Part shown: in pieces, positions 53,439 to 62,016 of the stretch
Layout: each line of letters begins with the position of its first letter
Position numbering within the stretch: position 1 is the stretch's first letter
Assembly: GCF_041270065.1 (NCBI RefSeq)
Contig: NZ_CP065958.1
Location: 7,440,001 to 7,504,000 of the forward strand
DNA: 64,000 nt
Reading direction: 5' to 3'
DNA from: Streptomyces fradiae
GTDB taxonomy: Bacteria > Actinomycetota > Actinomycetes > Streptomycetales > Streptomycetaceae
Notes under the pieces: model-generated
Databases searched by the model: none
What the model saw: the letters and a program-made list of their open reading frames with translations, nothing else
What the model was told of the DNA's origin: nothing
Position numbers and translations under genes: made by a program

Positions 53439-56288
53439 CTACGAGGCGTCGCGTACGGTCCCCGTGAACTCCGCGCCCGGCACCTGCCGCCACTCGGCGT
53501 CGTACGTGAAGGGCACGCCCCGCAACGTCTCCACCGGCTCGGCGGCCCCGTCCCGCACGGTCGGCACCCGCACCTCCGTGACCGTCTCCCCGGCCGGCAC
53601 GGCGAACCCCGCGTACGCGTCCGGATACTCCGGCCGGGACAACGGCCGGGCCGGATCGGGCACGGAGCCGAAGGTGTCCCGCACCCACTCCGGGTCGACG
53701 TCGGCCGTGGACAGCTCCGGCGCCCCGCCGGCCGGGGCCAGGAAGGAGACGCCGCCGAGGACATCGGCGTCGGCGGGCTGCGACAGCGTGACCCGCCACA
53801 CCAGCGCCTGCCCCTCGGTGACGGCGTCGGCGACGGGCGTCACCCGCACCTCGGGCATCGGGTCGTCGTTGCGCACCGTCACACCGCCGCGGTGCGCGCC
53901 GACGACGGTGCCGCGCACGGCCTTCACGAACGCGTCGTGGCTCACCTCCCAGCCGTACCGCGTGTTCCCCTCCACCGGCACCCGCACGTCGATGTCCTGG
54001 CGCCCCGGGCGGACCGTGACCACGCGGGAGGTGAACCCGTCATTCCCGTCGGCCCCGGGCGTCGGGGTGAACAGGCGCACCTGACCACTGCCGGAGCCGG
54101 ACACCGTGACCGGGACGCGGTAGGTCCGCACCCCCGAGTCGCCCTCGTCGACCGTGAGCCGCCCGACATCCACGCGCGGCAGCGGGGCCGGACGCACCGC
54201 CGGCAGACCCGGGCGGAAGCCCCAGGAGTCCACCAGCCAGGCCCGGCCCCCGGCGGTGCGCGGGGTGAGTTCGAGCGCGGCGACCTTCCTCAGGTCGAGG
54301 CGCGCCCGGACCGCCGGGGACAGCGGGACCCGGACCTCCCGCGCCCAGTACGAGGCGGTGCGTTCACTGCCCGGCAGCCCGTCCACCCGCACCCGCCCGA
54401 GCGCCGCGCGGCGGCCCGAGGCGTCGGCCACGGTCACGTCGAGCTCCGTGCCCTTGGTGTTCGGCGGCACGACCAGACGCAGGGCGAGCGACTCGGCGCC
54501 CGCGAGGGACACCGGCCGTGCCGTACGCACCGTGACCGGCGTGCCGGTACGGGTCCAGCGCAGCGCGACGGCGTCGCGGCCCGGCTCGGGCGAGGTCTCC
54601 CAGGAGGCGAAGTGCGGTGACTGCCCGCCCTCGTCGGGCGACAGGCACGAGCGCGCGGCGTCGGGGTCGATCTGCGCGCACAGCCGACCCGCGCCGGACA
54701 CGGTCAGCGCCGCGCCGGTGTCGGGCGAACCCGGGACGAACGCCGGGGTGCGGCCGGCCCCGACGGCGTGCGCGAGCACCCGCGCCGGGCCCGCCGACGG
54801 CGCCCGCCGGCCGGTGCCGTCGAGCAGCGGCCGCACCCGGTCGTCGCCCGCCACGAACAGCCGGGCGGCGGCCGCGATGTAGGCGGCGCCCGCGGTCTGC
54901 TGCCGCGGGGCGGTCAGACGCGTCGGGGTGCCGGGGGAACAGACCGGGTCGGGCTGCTCCCCGTCGGACCAGAAGTCGTCCACGGCCGGCGCCTTCGCCT
55001 GGCCCGGCGTCCACTCGCTGTTGAAGAAGTTGTGGTTGGCGCCCACCACGTACACCGCGCTGTGCAGCGCCGCGCCCCGGCCGACGCCGCGCGTGGCGTC
55101 CAGATACATCTGCCCCTGCAGGTCGGACACATCGCCGTCGCAGCCGGGCAGGATCGTCATCGACGGCACGTCCGGAACCGGGTTCTGGCCGAAGATCGTC
55201 GGCCCGATGAGGACGTTGCCGCGGATCTTCCACCGCACCGGCCCCCGGTACCCGTCCTGGCTCGCGGGCGGCGCGGAGAGACTGTCGAGCGCGGCCCGGT
55301 TGACGCCCTCGCCGCCCCGCGAGTGCCCGACGAGCAGGACCCGGGACAGATCGGCGGCCGCCGCCGCCTTCCGTACCACCGCCGGTGCCTTGTCCGGGTG
55401 CGCGCCCCACTCCGCCCAGCGGGCGAGATGCTGCCGGACGAGGGAGGAACGGGCCTGCGCACCGCCGTCGTCCGCCGCGTGGTCCTGCCCGTTGACGCCG
55501 TTCGCGGACACCGACACCGTCACGTACCCCTGCGAGGCGAGCAGCCGCTGCGCCGCCCCGTACCCCTGATGACTCGGTATCGGCCGCATCCCCGCCGGGC
55601 AAGGCCACGCGCCCGAGTCCTCCTCCGTGCCCGGCTTGTAGCAGGTGCCGTGCCGGCCGTGCAGGAACAGCGCCACCGGCCGCTTCCCCGGCGCACCGGC
55701 CGGCGCCGTCACGGCGGCGCGCATCTCGACGGGCTCGGGGAAGCCGGGCAGCCGGACGTCCTTCAGCGCGTACTCGCCGGACACGGTGCGGTACGGGCCG
55801 GGTACGCCGGGATCCACCGGGTTGGCCGGCAGCGGTGCCTCCGGAGCCGGGGGAACTGCGGGCGCCTTCGGCGGCCGCAGGCGGGGCGCGAGGGACGGCG
55901 CCCCGGCGGCGTCCAGCCGCCGCCCGCCCGCCGTCACGCTCAACCGCGCCCCGCCGTCGACCCGTTGATCCCCGTGCCGCAGCCGGAACGACCGCCCGTC
56001 CGCAGCGGCCTCCGGATACCCGAGCAGCCTTCCGTCGGCCCGGAACTCCACCCGGGCATCGCCCATCGGCACGGCCTCCCCGGCCGTCCTCCACACCAAC
56101 TCCCGCCCGGCGCCGGACCCGACGACCCGCCACCCCTCGGGCAGCCCCGCCGCGGCGGATCCCGCGACCCCGGTCTTGGCGGGATCCGGTTGTGCGTACG
56201 CGAGCCCCGGCGACACGCCCGCCAGGGCCACCAGCGTCACGGCGGTGGTCACGCCGCGTGTGACACGTATCAAAGCGCTCTTCCTCAC
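53439..56288 (-). CDS. Large secreted alpha/beta hydrolase with C-terminal beta domains
   Basis: About 949 residues from the GTG at 56288 (RKSALIRVTRG n-region and a hydrophobic core ending SPGLAYAQP); a GTG seven codons earlier is possible, and no start has a clear ribosome site. After an N-terminal domain of about 150 residues comes an alpha/beta-hydrolase: oxyanion FLHGRHGTCYKPG, nucleophile in LLVGHSRGGEGVNRAAL, acid likely in LPGCDGDVSD, His in YVVGANHNFFNSEW. The C-terminal half holds beta-rich modules, one resembling Calx-beta (TVDEGDSGVRTYRVPVTVSGSGSGQVRL). The hydrolase core resembles secreted esterases of the cutinase/poly-ester group. The substrate is unknown. Confidence 0.84.
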   Translation of the reverse strand: MRKSALIRVTRGVTTAVTLVALAGVSPGLAYAQPDPAKTGVAGSAAAGLPEGWRVVGSGAGRELVWRTAGEAVPMGDARVEFRADGRLLGYPEAAADGRSFRLRHGDQRVDGGARLSVTAGGRRLDAAGAPSLAPRLRPPKAPAVPPAPEAPLPANPVDPGVPGPYRTVSGEYALKDVRLPGFPEPVEMRAAVTAPAGAPGKRPVALFLHGRHGTCYKPGTEEDSGAWPCPAGMRPIPSHQGYGAAQRLLASQGYVTVSVSANGVNGQDHAADDGGAQARSSLVRQHLARWAEWGAHPDKAPAVVRKAAAAADLSRVLLVGHSRGGEGVNRAALDSLSAPPASQDGYRGPVRWKIRGNVLIGPTIFGQNPVPDVPSMTILPGCDGDVSDLQGQMYLDATRGVGRGAALHSAVYVVGANHNFFNSEWTPGQAKAPAVDDFWSDGEQPDPVCSPGTPTRLTAPRQQTAGAAYIAAAARLFVAGDDRVRPLLDGTGRRAPSAGPARVLAHAVGAGRTPAFVPGSPDTGAALTVSGAGRLCAQIDPDAARSCLSPDEGGQSPHFASWETSPEPGRDAVALRWTRTGTPVTVRTARPVSLAGAESLALRLVVPPNTKGTELDVTVADASGRRAALGRVRVDGLPGSERTASYWAREVRVPLSPAVRARLDLRKVAALELTPRTAGGRAWLVDSWGFRPGLPAVRPAPLPRVDVGRLTVDEGDSGVRTYRVPVTVSGSGSGQVRLFTPTPGADGNDGFTSRVVTVRPGRQDIDVRVPVEGNTRYGWEVSHDAFVKAVRGTVVGAHRGGVTVRNDDPMPEVRVTPVADAVTEGQALVWRVTLSQPADADVLGGVSFLAPAGGAPELSTADVDPEWVRDTFGSVPDPARPLSRPEYPDAYAGFAVPAGETVTEVRVPTVRDGAAEPVETLRGVPFTYDAEWRQVPGAEFTGTVRDAS

Positions 56289-56525
56289 GATCTCGTTCTC
56301 GTCCAGCACGCCTACGGGCGCCCTGCGTTCCCCCGGGGCACCCCTCTTGACCCCGGAGGACGGGGGAGGGAGAGACGGGGTTGCCCGGCGGGGGAGGGGT
56401 GGCCGGTTCTGGTGCCTGGTGGCGGAGGCGGGGTCGCTCACCGGCCGGTTCCCGCGGCGCGGTTAGGGTCGGGGATACGGGTCGGCGCGCCGCCGTCGTC
56501 CGCGGACCAGCGAAGGGACACCGTC

Positions 56526-57521
56526 ATGCCGGCCGACGCCGCCACGTCTTCCGCCCCCGGCGGGCCGCTCGCGCGGTTCGGGCTCGGGACCGCCGCCGTG
56601 GGGCGGCCCGGGTACATCACGCTCGGGCGGGAGCTCGACCTCCCCGGGGACCGGAGTGTCGCGGCGCTCCGGGAGCGGACGCACGCGCTCCTGGACGCCG
56701 CCTACGCCGCGGGCGTGCGGTACTTCGACACGGCGAGGTCGTACGGGCGGGCCGAGGAGTTCCTGGCCGGATGGCTGGACGCGCGGCCGGAGGCGGCCGG
56801 TGCGGTGCGGGTCGGCAGCAAGTGGGGGTACACGTACACCGCCGGCTGGCGGACCTCCGGCGTCGCCGCGCACGAGGTCAAGGAGCACTCGGTGGCGGTG
56901 TTCGAGCGGCAGATCGAGGAGACCCGGGCGCTGCTCGGCCGGCACCTCGACGTGTACCTGGTGCACTCGGTCACCCCGGACAGCCCCGCGCTCTCCGACC
57001 CCGCCCTGCACGCCCGGCTCGCGGAACTCGCCGACGAGGGCGTACGCGTGGGCCTTTCCACCAGCGGCCCGGCGCAGGCCGACACGATCCGCGCCGCCCT
57101 CGGCGTGAGCGTGGCCGGGCGGCCGCTCTTCACGGCCGTGCAGTCCACCTGGAACGTGCTCGAACCCTCCGCCGGCCCGGCGCTCGCCGAAGCGCACGAC
57201 GCGGGATGGCTGGTGGTCGTCAAGGAGGCCATGGCGAACGGCCGGCTCGCCGGACGCAACGCCACCGGCCCCGACACGGCCGCGCTCCGCGCCGTCGCCG
57301 CCCGCACCGGAGCCGGCGGCGACGCCGTCGCCCTCGCGGCGGTGACCGCCCGCCCCTGGGCCGACATCGTGCTCTCCGGCGCGGCCACCGAGGCTCAGCT
57401 CGCCTCCAACCTCACCGCCGCCGGACTCGCCCTCGACACAAGGGACTTGGCCGAGCTCGACACCCTCGCCGAACCGCCCGCCGCCTACTGGAGCCGGCGC
57501 GCCGACCTCGCCTGGTCCTGA
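56526..57521 (+). CDS. Aldo/keto reductase
   Basis: A 331-residue NAD(P)H-dependent oxidoreductase with a (beta/alpha)8 barrel. The catalytic tetrad is visible: Asp and Tyr in YFDTARSYGRAEEF, Lys in VGSKWGYTY and His in VYLVHSVTPDS. VGLSTSGPAQAD and VQSTWNVLEPS line the substrate/cofactor channel. AAGGGA precedes ATG 56526, and a -10 TAGGGT lies at 56464-56469. A 600-codon open frame upstream in the same phase is the shadow of the divergent esterase. Confidence 0.91.
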   Translation: MPADAATSSAPGGPLARFGLGTAAVGRPGYITLGRELDLPGDRSVAALRERTHALLDAAYAAGVRYFDTARSYGRAEEFLAGWLDARPEAAGAVRVGSKWGYTYTAGWRTSGVAAHEVKEHSVAVFERQIEETRALLGRHLDVYLVHSVTPDSPALSDPALHARLAELADEGVRVGLSTSGPAQADTIRAALGVSVAGRPLFTAVQSTWNVLEPSAGPALAEAHDAGWLVVVKEAMANGRLAGRNATGPDTAALRAVAARTGAGGDAVALAAVTARPWADIVLSGAATEAQLASNLTAAGLALDTRDLAELDTLAEPPAAYWSRRADLAWS

Positions 57522-57568
57522 CGCCCGACCCGGCTGCCCGCCCGGCCCCGATGGGGCATGATGCTCGC

Positions 57569-59041
57569 ATGGTGACGGGGGAGGCGCCTGGATCGGCCGC
57601 GGCCGAGGGGCGGTTGATCGGTGACCGCTACCGGCTCGACGAGCCGCTCGGCTCGGGCGGCATGGGCACGGTGTGGGCCGGACACGACCTCCTCGTACAC
57701 CGCGAGGTCGCCGTGAAGGAGGCCCGCACGGCCCGCGACCCGGCGCGTGTCGAACGCGTGCTGCGCGAGGCACGGGCCGCGGCGCGCGTGAACCACCCCT
57801 CCGTGGTGACGGTCCACGACGTGGTCATGGAGGACGGGCACCCCTGGATCGTCATGGAGCGGGTGCGCGGCGAGTCGCTCGCCGATCGCCTCGACCGGGA
57901 CGGCGCGCTGCCGGAACGCGAGGCCGCCCGCATCGCCCTGCACCTCGCCGAGGCGCTGACGGCCGCCCACGACCGGGGCGTGCTGCACCGGGACGTGAAG
58001 CCCGCGAACGTCCTCCTCGCCGACGACGGCCGCGTCGTCCTCACCGACTTCGGCATCGCGTACATCGCGGGCGAGGAATCCCTCACCCGCTCCGGCGAGT
58101 TCATCGGCTCGCTCGCCTACACCGCGCCCGAGCGGATGGGCGGCCGCCGCCCCGCCCCCGCCTCCGACCTGTGGTCGCTCGGCGTCCTGGTCTACGAGAT
58201 GACCGAGGGCCGCTCGCCCTTCCGGCGCGACTCGATGGAGGGCACGGTCGCCGCCGTCCTCACCGACGCACCCCCTCCGCCGCGCCGCGCGGACGCGCTC
58301 GCCCCCGTCGTCCTCGCCCTGCTCGCCAAGGACCCGGAGGAGCGGCCGACGGCCGACGCGGTGACGGCACGCCTGCGGGCGGTGACCGAACCGCCGCCGG
58401 AGGCGGAGGAGAAGAGGCAGCCGCCCCCGGTACGAAGGAAGACGTGGGCGGCCGTCGCGGCCGCCGCCGTGCTGGTGTCCCTCGGCGCCTGGGCGGTCAC
58501 CCACTGGGCCGACCGGCCCGACCGCGACGGCGCCTCGGGCCCCGCCACGCCGACCAGCACGGCCTCGCCCTCCTCCTCACCCTCCTCCGCACCCGGCTAC
58601 GTCCAGGTCCGGGAGCCCGGCTTCCGGGCCGAGGTACCCGCCGGCTGGACCGCGCACCCGCGCAACGCCCAGGGCCAGTACCGCTACACCCAGGGCGCCT
58701 TCGAGATCGTCATCGTCCCCGGCCGCGACCTGGCCTCCCGCTTCTCCGCCGACCCCCTCGCCTACCAGCGGGACCACGAGCCGGAGCTGCGGCCCTGGCG
58801 TGACTCCAGCTGGTCCTACGCCAGCGGGATGACGCTGACCCGGATCGCGGGTGCGAGCTCCGCGATCGGCACCTTCAACTGGGCCGACGACGGGGACCAC
58901 GAGCGGCTCGCCGCCAACGCCGCGCTTCTGATCGGCGGCCGCTATCACCTGGTCATCGTGCTCGGCCCGGTGGACCGCGGCGAGGCGATCGAGCAGTACC
59001 ACGCGCACGTCCGGGCGAGCTACGAGGCCGCGGGCGGATGA
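57569..59041 (+). CDS. Membrane Ser/Thr protein kinase (PknB-like)
   Basis: A 490-residue receptor-like kinase. Kinase domain about 17-275: Gly loop LGSGGMGTVWAG, Lys in VAVKEA, HRDVKPANVLL with catalytic Asp142, DFGIAYIAG, APE in TAPERMGG. A Pro-rich juxtamembrane segment, one helix (about 293-312, WAAVAAAAVLVSLGAWAVTHW), a Ser/Thr/Pro linker and an extracellular domain of about 140 residues (VREPGFRAEVPAGWTAHPRN) follow. There are no PASTA repeats, so it does not sense muropeptides by the classical route. The ATG at 57569 is chosen because a -10-like CATGAT lies 6 bases upstream without a ribosome site (leaderless); ATG 57551 in frame is an alternative. Confidence 0.91.
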   Translation: MVTGEAPGSAAAEGRLIGDRYRLDEPLGSGGMGTVWAGHDLLVHREVAVKEARTARDPARVERVLREARAAARVNHPSVVTVHDVVMEDGHPWIVMERVRGESLADRLDRDGALPEREAARIALHLAEALTAAHDRGVLHRDVKPANVLLADDGRVVLTDFGIAYIAGEESLTRSGEFIGSLAYTAPERMGGRRPAPASDLWSLGVLVYEMTEGRSPFRRDSMEGTVAAVLTDAPPPPRRADALAPVVLALLAKDPEERPTADAVTARLRAVTEPPPEAEEKRQPPPVRRKTWAAVAAAAVLVSLGAWAVTHWADRPDRDGASGPATPTSTASPSSSPSSAPGYVQVREPGFRAEVPAGWTAHPRNAQGQYRYTQGAFEIVIVPGRDLASRFSADPLAYQRDHEPELRPWRDSSWSYASGMTLTRIAGASSAIGTFNWADDGDHERLAANAALLIGGRYHLVIVLGPVDRGEAIEQYHAHVRASYEAAGG

Positions 59042-59372
59042 CCGGCGGCCCTACAGGTGTGCAAAACGGGCGATGTCCGGTTATTGCATTGCAATGCCGG
59101 AATGCCGAAGTGGTGACCGAAGGGGGTTATTCGGCGGGAAAGGCAGGAGCGCGGCGCAGGGTGATGTGAGTCACCCCGCACCGGTCGTGGGGAGGGGTTC
59201 CGGAAGACTGCCGTAGCGTCAGGAACGGCCGGGCGGAAAAGGGTTGGGGCGAAGCTCCCGGGCGAGCGGAATGATCCTTTTGAATTCCCCCGCAGATCAA
59301 TTCCGCGTGAGGAATTCCCTCCTTGTTTTCGATATTTGTCTTCGCATACGGTCACCCCGAAACCGGACGGAA
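59042..59372. other. Upstream part of the 515-bp gap before the transglycosylase gene
   Basis: No gene seen. It contains a perfect 12-base palindrome GCATTGCAATGC (59086-59097), an AT-rich stretch near 59275-59340, and a plausible promoter for the riboswitch RNA: -35 TTGTTT (59323-59328), 18 bases, -10 TACGGT (59347-59352), which would start the RNA at about 59359. Confidence 0.55.
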
Positions 59373-59541
59373 ACGCCGAATCCTGCCGCCGCCCGGTCGA
59401 CCGCACTCACCACACTTCCGGCAGGAGCGGGGGACCCAGGTTTGCCGCCGGTCCCGGTCTCCGGGGACGGCTCGGGGTGAAGCCGCGCGCAGCGCGGCCG
59501 GGCATCTCCTGCCCGAACCCGACAGCTCACCTCGCAGGCGA
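59372..59541 (+). ncRNA. c-di-AMP riboswitch (ydaO/yuaA class)
   Basis: The leader of the LysM-transglycosylase gene carries the conserved ydaO blocks: CGCCGAATCCTGCC (59374-59387), CCTGCCG pairing with CGGCAGG (59382-59388 with 59419-59425), AGCGGGGGACCCA (from 59424), GGGGTGAAGCCG (from 59473), and CCCGAACCCGACAGCTCACCTCGCAGGCG (about 59513-59540), whose final GGCG closes the outer stem with the initial CGCC. In Streptomyces this class precedes muralytic-enzyme genes and turns expression off when c-di-AMP is high. The downstream ribosome site GAAGGAGAGG begins directly after the closing stem. Confidence 0.93.
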
Positions 59542-59556
59542 AGGAGAGGACTCGCC

Positions 59557-60423
59557 ATGCGTGGACCCGGCAAGCACCGCCGCCCGAAGAACGCCCCGCT
59601 CGCCCGCGGCATCGCCGCCGTCGGCCTCACCGGCAGCGCCGCCCTCGCCCTGCCCCTGGCCGGAGCCGCCACCGCCGGCGCGGCCACCCCGACCGCCACC
59701 GCATCTGCCGTCGCAGTGGCAAAGCAGACGCTTCAGATTGCGCCCGCCGCGACCCCGTCGGCCGTGAAGTCCGGGCCGGTGAAGTATTCCGTCGTGGCCG
59801 GTGACTCGCTGTCGAAGATCGCTCACGAGCACGGGGTGCGGGGTGGCTGGAAGAAGCTCTACAAGGACAACCGCCGGGTCGTCGGCGACGACCCGCGCCT
59901 GATCCACCCGGGCCAGCAGCTCTCCGTCGCCGGCACCGCCACCCGTACCGCCGCGAAGACCGCCGCCAAGGCCGCCACCGGTACGAGCGGCGCCGCCGCC
60001 TCGGCCCCCGCGAAGGCCGTCCAGCCGAAGGCGGTCCAGGCCGTCGCGACCTCGGCCGGTTCCGCCCCGGCCGGCTCCGCCACCTCCGCGGGCTACACGT
60101 ACGCCGACAACCTCGAGGGCTGGATCCGCGAGTCCCTCGACATCATGGCTCGCGAAGGCATCCCCGGCAGCTTCGACGGCATCTACCGCAACATCATGCG
60201 CGAGTCCTCCGGCAACCCGCGGGCCATCAACAACTGGGACTCCAACGCCGTCGCCGGCACCCCGTCCAAGGGCCTCCTCCAGGTGATCGACCCCACCTTC
60301 AGCGCCTACCACGTGGCCGGCACCTCCTTCGACCCGTACGACCCGGTCGCCAACATCACCGCGGCCTGCAACTACGCCGCCGACCGCTACGGCTCCATCG
60401 ACAACGTCTTCGGCGCCTACTGA
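59557..60423 (+). CDS. Secreted LysM lytic transglycosylase (SLT/Rpf-like muralytic enzyme)
   Basis: A 288-residue cell-wall hydrolase. Signal peptide (to about 42, GAATAGAATP), LysM peptidoglycan-binding domain (about 76-124, YSVVAGDSLSKIAHEHG ... LIHPGQQLSVAG), an Ala/Lys/Thr-rich linker (about 125-180), and a C-terminal transglycosylase domain with catalytic Glu216 in IMRESSGNP plus SKGLLQVIDPTF and NITAACNYAADRYGSIDNVFGAY. It would cleave the glycan during germination, growth or division. Control by the c-di-AMP riboswitch links wall turnover to osmotic state. It starts at ATG 59557; a 14-bp terminator follows. Confidence 0.94.
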   Translation: MRGPGKHRRPKNAPLARGIAAVGLTGSAALALPLAGAATAGAATPTATASAVAVAKQTLQIAPAATPSAVKSGPVKYSVVAGDSLSKIAHEHGVRGGWKKLYKDNRRVVGDDPRLIHPGQQLSVAGTATRTAAKTAAKAATGTSGAAASAPAKAVQPKAVQAVATSAGSAPAGSATSAGYTYADNLEGWIRESLDIMAREGIPGSFDGIYRNIMRESSGNPRAINNWDSNAVAGTPSKGLLQVIDPTFSAYHVAGTSFDPYDPVANITAACNYAADRYGSIDNVFGAY

Positions 60424-60432
60424 CGGACCGTC

Positions 60433-60464
60433 GCCCGCGGGTGCCGCGCACGGCACCCGCGGGC
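60433..60464 (+). terminator. Terminator after the transglycosylase gene
   Basis: Perfect 14-bp stem (60433-60446 with 60451-60464) with a CGCA tetraloop, 10 bases after the stop. Confidence 0.85.
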
Positions 60465-60500
60465 ACGTCAAGGCGGCCTCGCCCACCCGGCGCACATTCC

Positions 60501-60516
60501 TCACCCGATCAGGTGA
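60501..60516. promoter_or_regulatory. Candidate palindromic operator before the deacetylase gene
   Basis: TCACC-CGATCA-GGTGA is a 16-base near-perfect palindrome (one mismatched pair) 72 bases before the start codon. Confidence 0.4.
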
Positions 60517-60587
60517 AACCTTCTCGGCCGTTCCTCCGTCCTCTCCTCCGGGAGCCGTCGGGACGAACACGGGGAGTGGGGCATCAC

Positions 60588-61400
60588 ATGGGGCAGAAGA
60601 AGAAGTACACGCCGCAGATAGCCGCGGTCGCTTCGGCGGTCGCGCTGAGTCTGGCCGCCTGGGGGGCCGCCGTGTTGACGGACACGGAGGCGGAGGCGCG
60701 TGACGGGGCAGGCGCGGGGGCGCAGCACGAGCAGCGTGTACCGCCCACCCAGGACGGCAAGGCCCCGGAGCCGGTGAAGCCGGCGAAGGTCCCGGAGAGC
60801 ATCGCGCACGCCACCGAGGCGGGCGGGAAGTCGGTGAACATCACCATCGACGACGGCCCCGACCCGAACTGGACGCCCCAGATGCTCGACATCCTCAAGG
60901 AGAACGGCGTCAAGGCCACGTTCTGCATGGTCGGGCCGCGCGCCAAGGAGTACCCGACGCTCGTGAAGCGGGTCGTCGCCGAGGGCCACCGGCTCTGCGA
61001 CCACACCATGGACCACGACACCACCATGGACAAGAAGCCGGTCGCGTACCAGAAGCAGCAGATCCTCGACGCCAAGCGGCTGATCGAGGAGGCGGCCGGC
61101 GGCGCGAAGATCGACTACTACCGCGCACCGGGCGGCGCCTTCACCCCGGACAGCCGGAAGATCGCCGCGGCCGAGGGCATGCGGCCGCTCGGCTGGAACG
61201 TGGACACCAAGGACTTCGAGCGCCCCGGCACCGCGGCGATCGTCGGCGCCGTGAAGAACGAGCTGTCCAACGGCCCGACGATCCTCTTCCACGACGGCGG
61301 CGGCGACCGCAGCCAGACCGTGGAAGCCCTCCGCCAGGTCCTCCCCTGGCTCAAGCAGCAGGGTCACCCGACCAGCTTCCCGGTCCGCACCGCCCCCTGA
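60588..61400 (+). CDS. Exported NodB-family polysaccharide deacetylase
   Basis: A 270-residue protein with an N-terminal signal or membrane anchor (about 9-31), a charged linker rich in Glu/Lys/Pro, and a NodB-homology domain. Motif 1 TIDDGPDP (Asp88-Asp89), motif 2 with metal ligands His139 and His143 (DHTMDHD), motif 3 YRAPGGAFTP, motif 4 LGWNVDTKDFERPG, motif 5 ILFHDGGGDRSQTVEAL. These enzymes remove N-acetyl groups from peptidoglycan or chitin oligomers using a divalent metal. Location beside a wall hydrolase suggests peptidoglycan. The shared LFHD/GGGDRSQTVEAL region is intact. Confidence 0.93.
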   Translation: MGQKKKYTPQIAAVASAVALSLAAWGAAVLTDTEAEARDGAGAGAQHEQRVPPTQDGKAPEPVKPAKVPESIAHATEAGGKSVNITIDDGPDPNWTPQMLDILKENGVKATFCMVGPRAKEYPTLVKRVVAEGHRLCDHTMDHDTTMDKKPVAYQKQQILDAKRLIEEAAGGAKIDYYRAPGGAFTPDSRKIAAAEGMRPLGWNVDTKDFERPGTAAIVGAVKNELSNGPTILFHDGGGDRSQTVEALRQVLPWLKQQGHPTSFPVRTAP

Positions 61401-61423
61401 CCGGGGCCGATGCCGCCTCCTCG

Positions 61424-61447
61424 GCCCGGTGGCTCACCCCACCGGGC
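61424..61447 (+). terminator. Hairpin after the deacetylase gene
   Basis: GCCCGGTGG (61424-61432) pairs perfectly with CCACCGGGC (61439-61447), 6-base loop. Confidence 0.7.
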
Positions 61448-61482
61448 GGGTTGCCGATTTTCGCAATTCATTCGGCTGCTCA

Positions 61483-61488
61483 TAGAAT
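61483..61488 (+). promoter_or_regulatory. -10 element of the leaderless PhnA-like gene
   Basis: TAGAAT with TTCGCA 17 bases upstream (61460-61465); six bases separate TAGAAT from the GTG at 61495, so the transcript probably begins at the start codon. Confidence 0.62.
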
Positions 61489-61494
61489 CGAGGG

Positions 61495-61857
61495 GTGAAC
61501 GAGAACCTTCCCCCGTGCCCCGAGTGCTCCGGCGTCTACACCTACGAGATGGGCTCGCTGCTCGTCTGCCCCGAATGCGGCCACGAGTGGTCGGCCTCCG
61601 CCGGTGAGGCCGGCACTGACGACGCCGCAGGCGGCGAGAAGGTCATCCGGGACGCCGTCGGCAATGTCCTCGCCGACGGCGACACGGTGACCGTGGTCAA
61701 GACCCTCAAGGTGAAGGGCAGCCCCAGCGGCATCAAGGCCGGCACCAAGGTCCGCAACATCCGTCTCGTCGACGGTGTCGACGGCCACGACATCGACTGC
61801 AAGGTCGACGGCTTCGGCCCGATGCAGCTGAAGTCCAGCGTGGTGAAGAAGGCCTGA
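61495..61857 (+). CDS. PhnA/YjdM-family zinc-ribbon protein
   Basis: A 120-residue cytoplasmic protein. The N-terminal zinc ribbon has Cys8, Cys11, Cys25 and Cys28 (CPEC ... CPECG), and the C-terminal PhnA beta-barrel contains IRDAVGNVLADGDTVTVVKTLKVKGSP and DIDCKVDGFGPMQLKSSVVKKA. Despite the name the family is not shown to take part in phosphonate use; its role is unknown. The GTG start with the -10 TAGAAT close upstream indicates a leaderless message. Confidence 0.9.
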   Translation: MNENLPPCPECSGVYTYEMGSLLVCPECGHEWSASAGEAGTDDAAGGEKVIRDAVGNVLADGDTVTVVKTLKVKGSPSGIKAGTKVRNIRLVDGVDGHDIDCKVDGFGPMQLKSSVVKKA

Positions 61858-61905
61858 CCGCCGAGGGCGTTCATCGGGACGCCGCGAAGGCGCGAGGATA
61901 GCCCC

Positions 61906-62016
61906 ATGACGAAGAGTTCTGACTGCACACGATCGACGTGGCGAGGGAGCGAGCGGCCGGGCGCGTACGCGTACGCGTCGGCGGCGCTCCCCGGGAAGGG
62001 GCGGTGGGCACCATGA
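61906..62016 (+). CDS. 36-codon leader ORF translationally coupled to the ArsR-type gene
   Basis: A small ORF beginning MTKSSDCTRSTWRGSERPG and ending in a TGA that overlaps the ATG of the following regulator gene (ATGA). The upstream sequence GAGGAT (61894-61899) 6 bases before its ATG looks like a -10 for a leaderless message. It may encode a leader peptide whose translation controls the regulator gene, or merely set its translation. It contains a perfect 16-base palindrome (61962-61977). It has no recognisable family, so its reality depends on expression or conservation. Confidence 0.45.
   Translation: MTKSSDCTRSTWRGSERPGAYAYASAALPGKGRWAP
61962..61977. promoter_or_regulatory. Perfect 16-base palindrome upstream of the ArsR-type gene
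   Basis: CGCGTACGCGTACGCG is fully self-complementary and lies 35 bases before the regulator start. It is a candidate autoregulatory operator, though low-complexity. Confidence 0.4.

Noticed and set aside
54768..56525. N-terminal extension of the aldo/keto reductase by about 590 codons
   Set aside because: It is antisense to the esterase gene; the reductase has a proper start with ribosome site at 56526.
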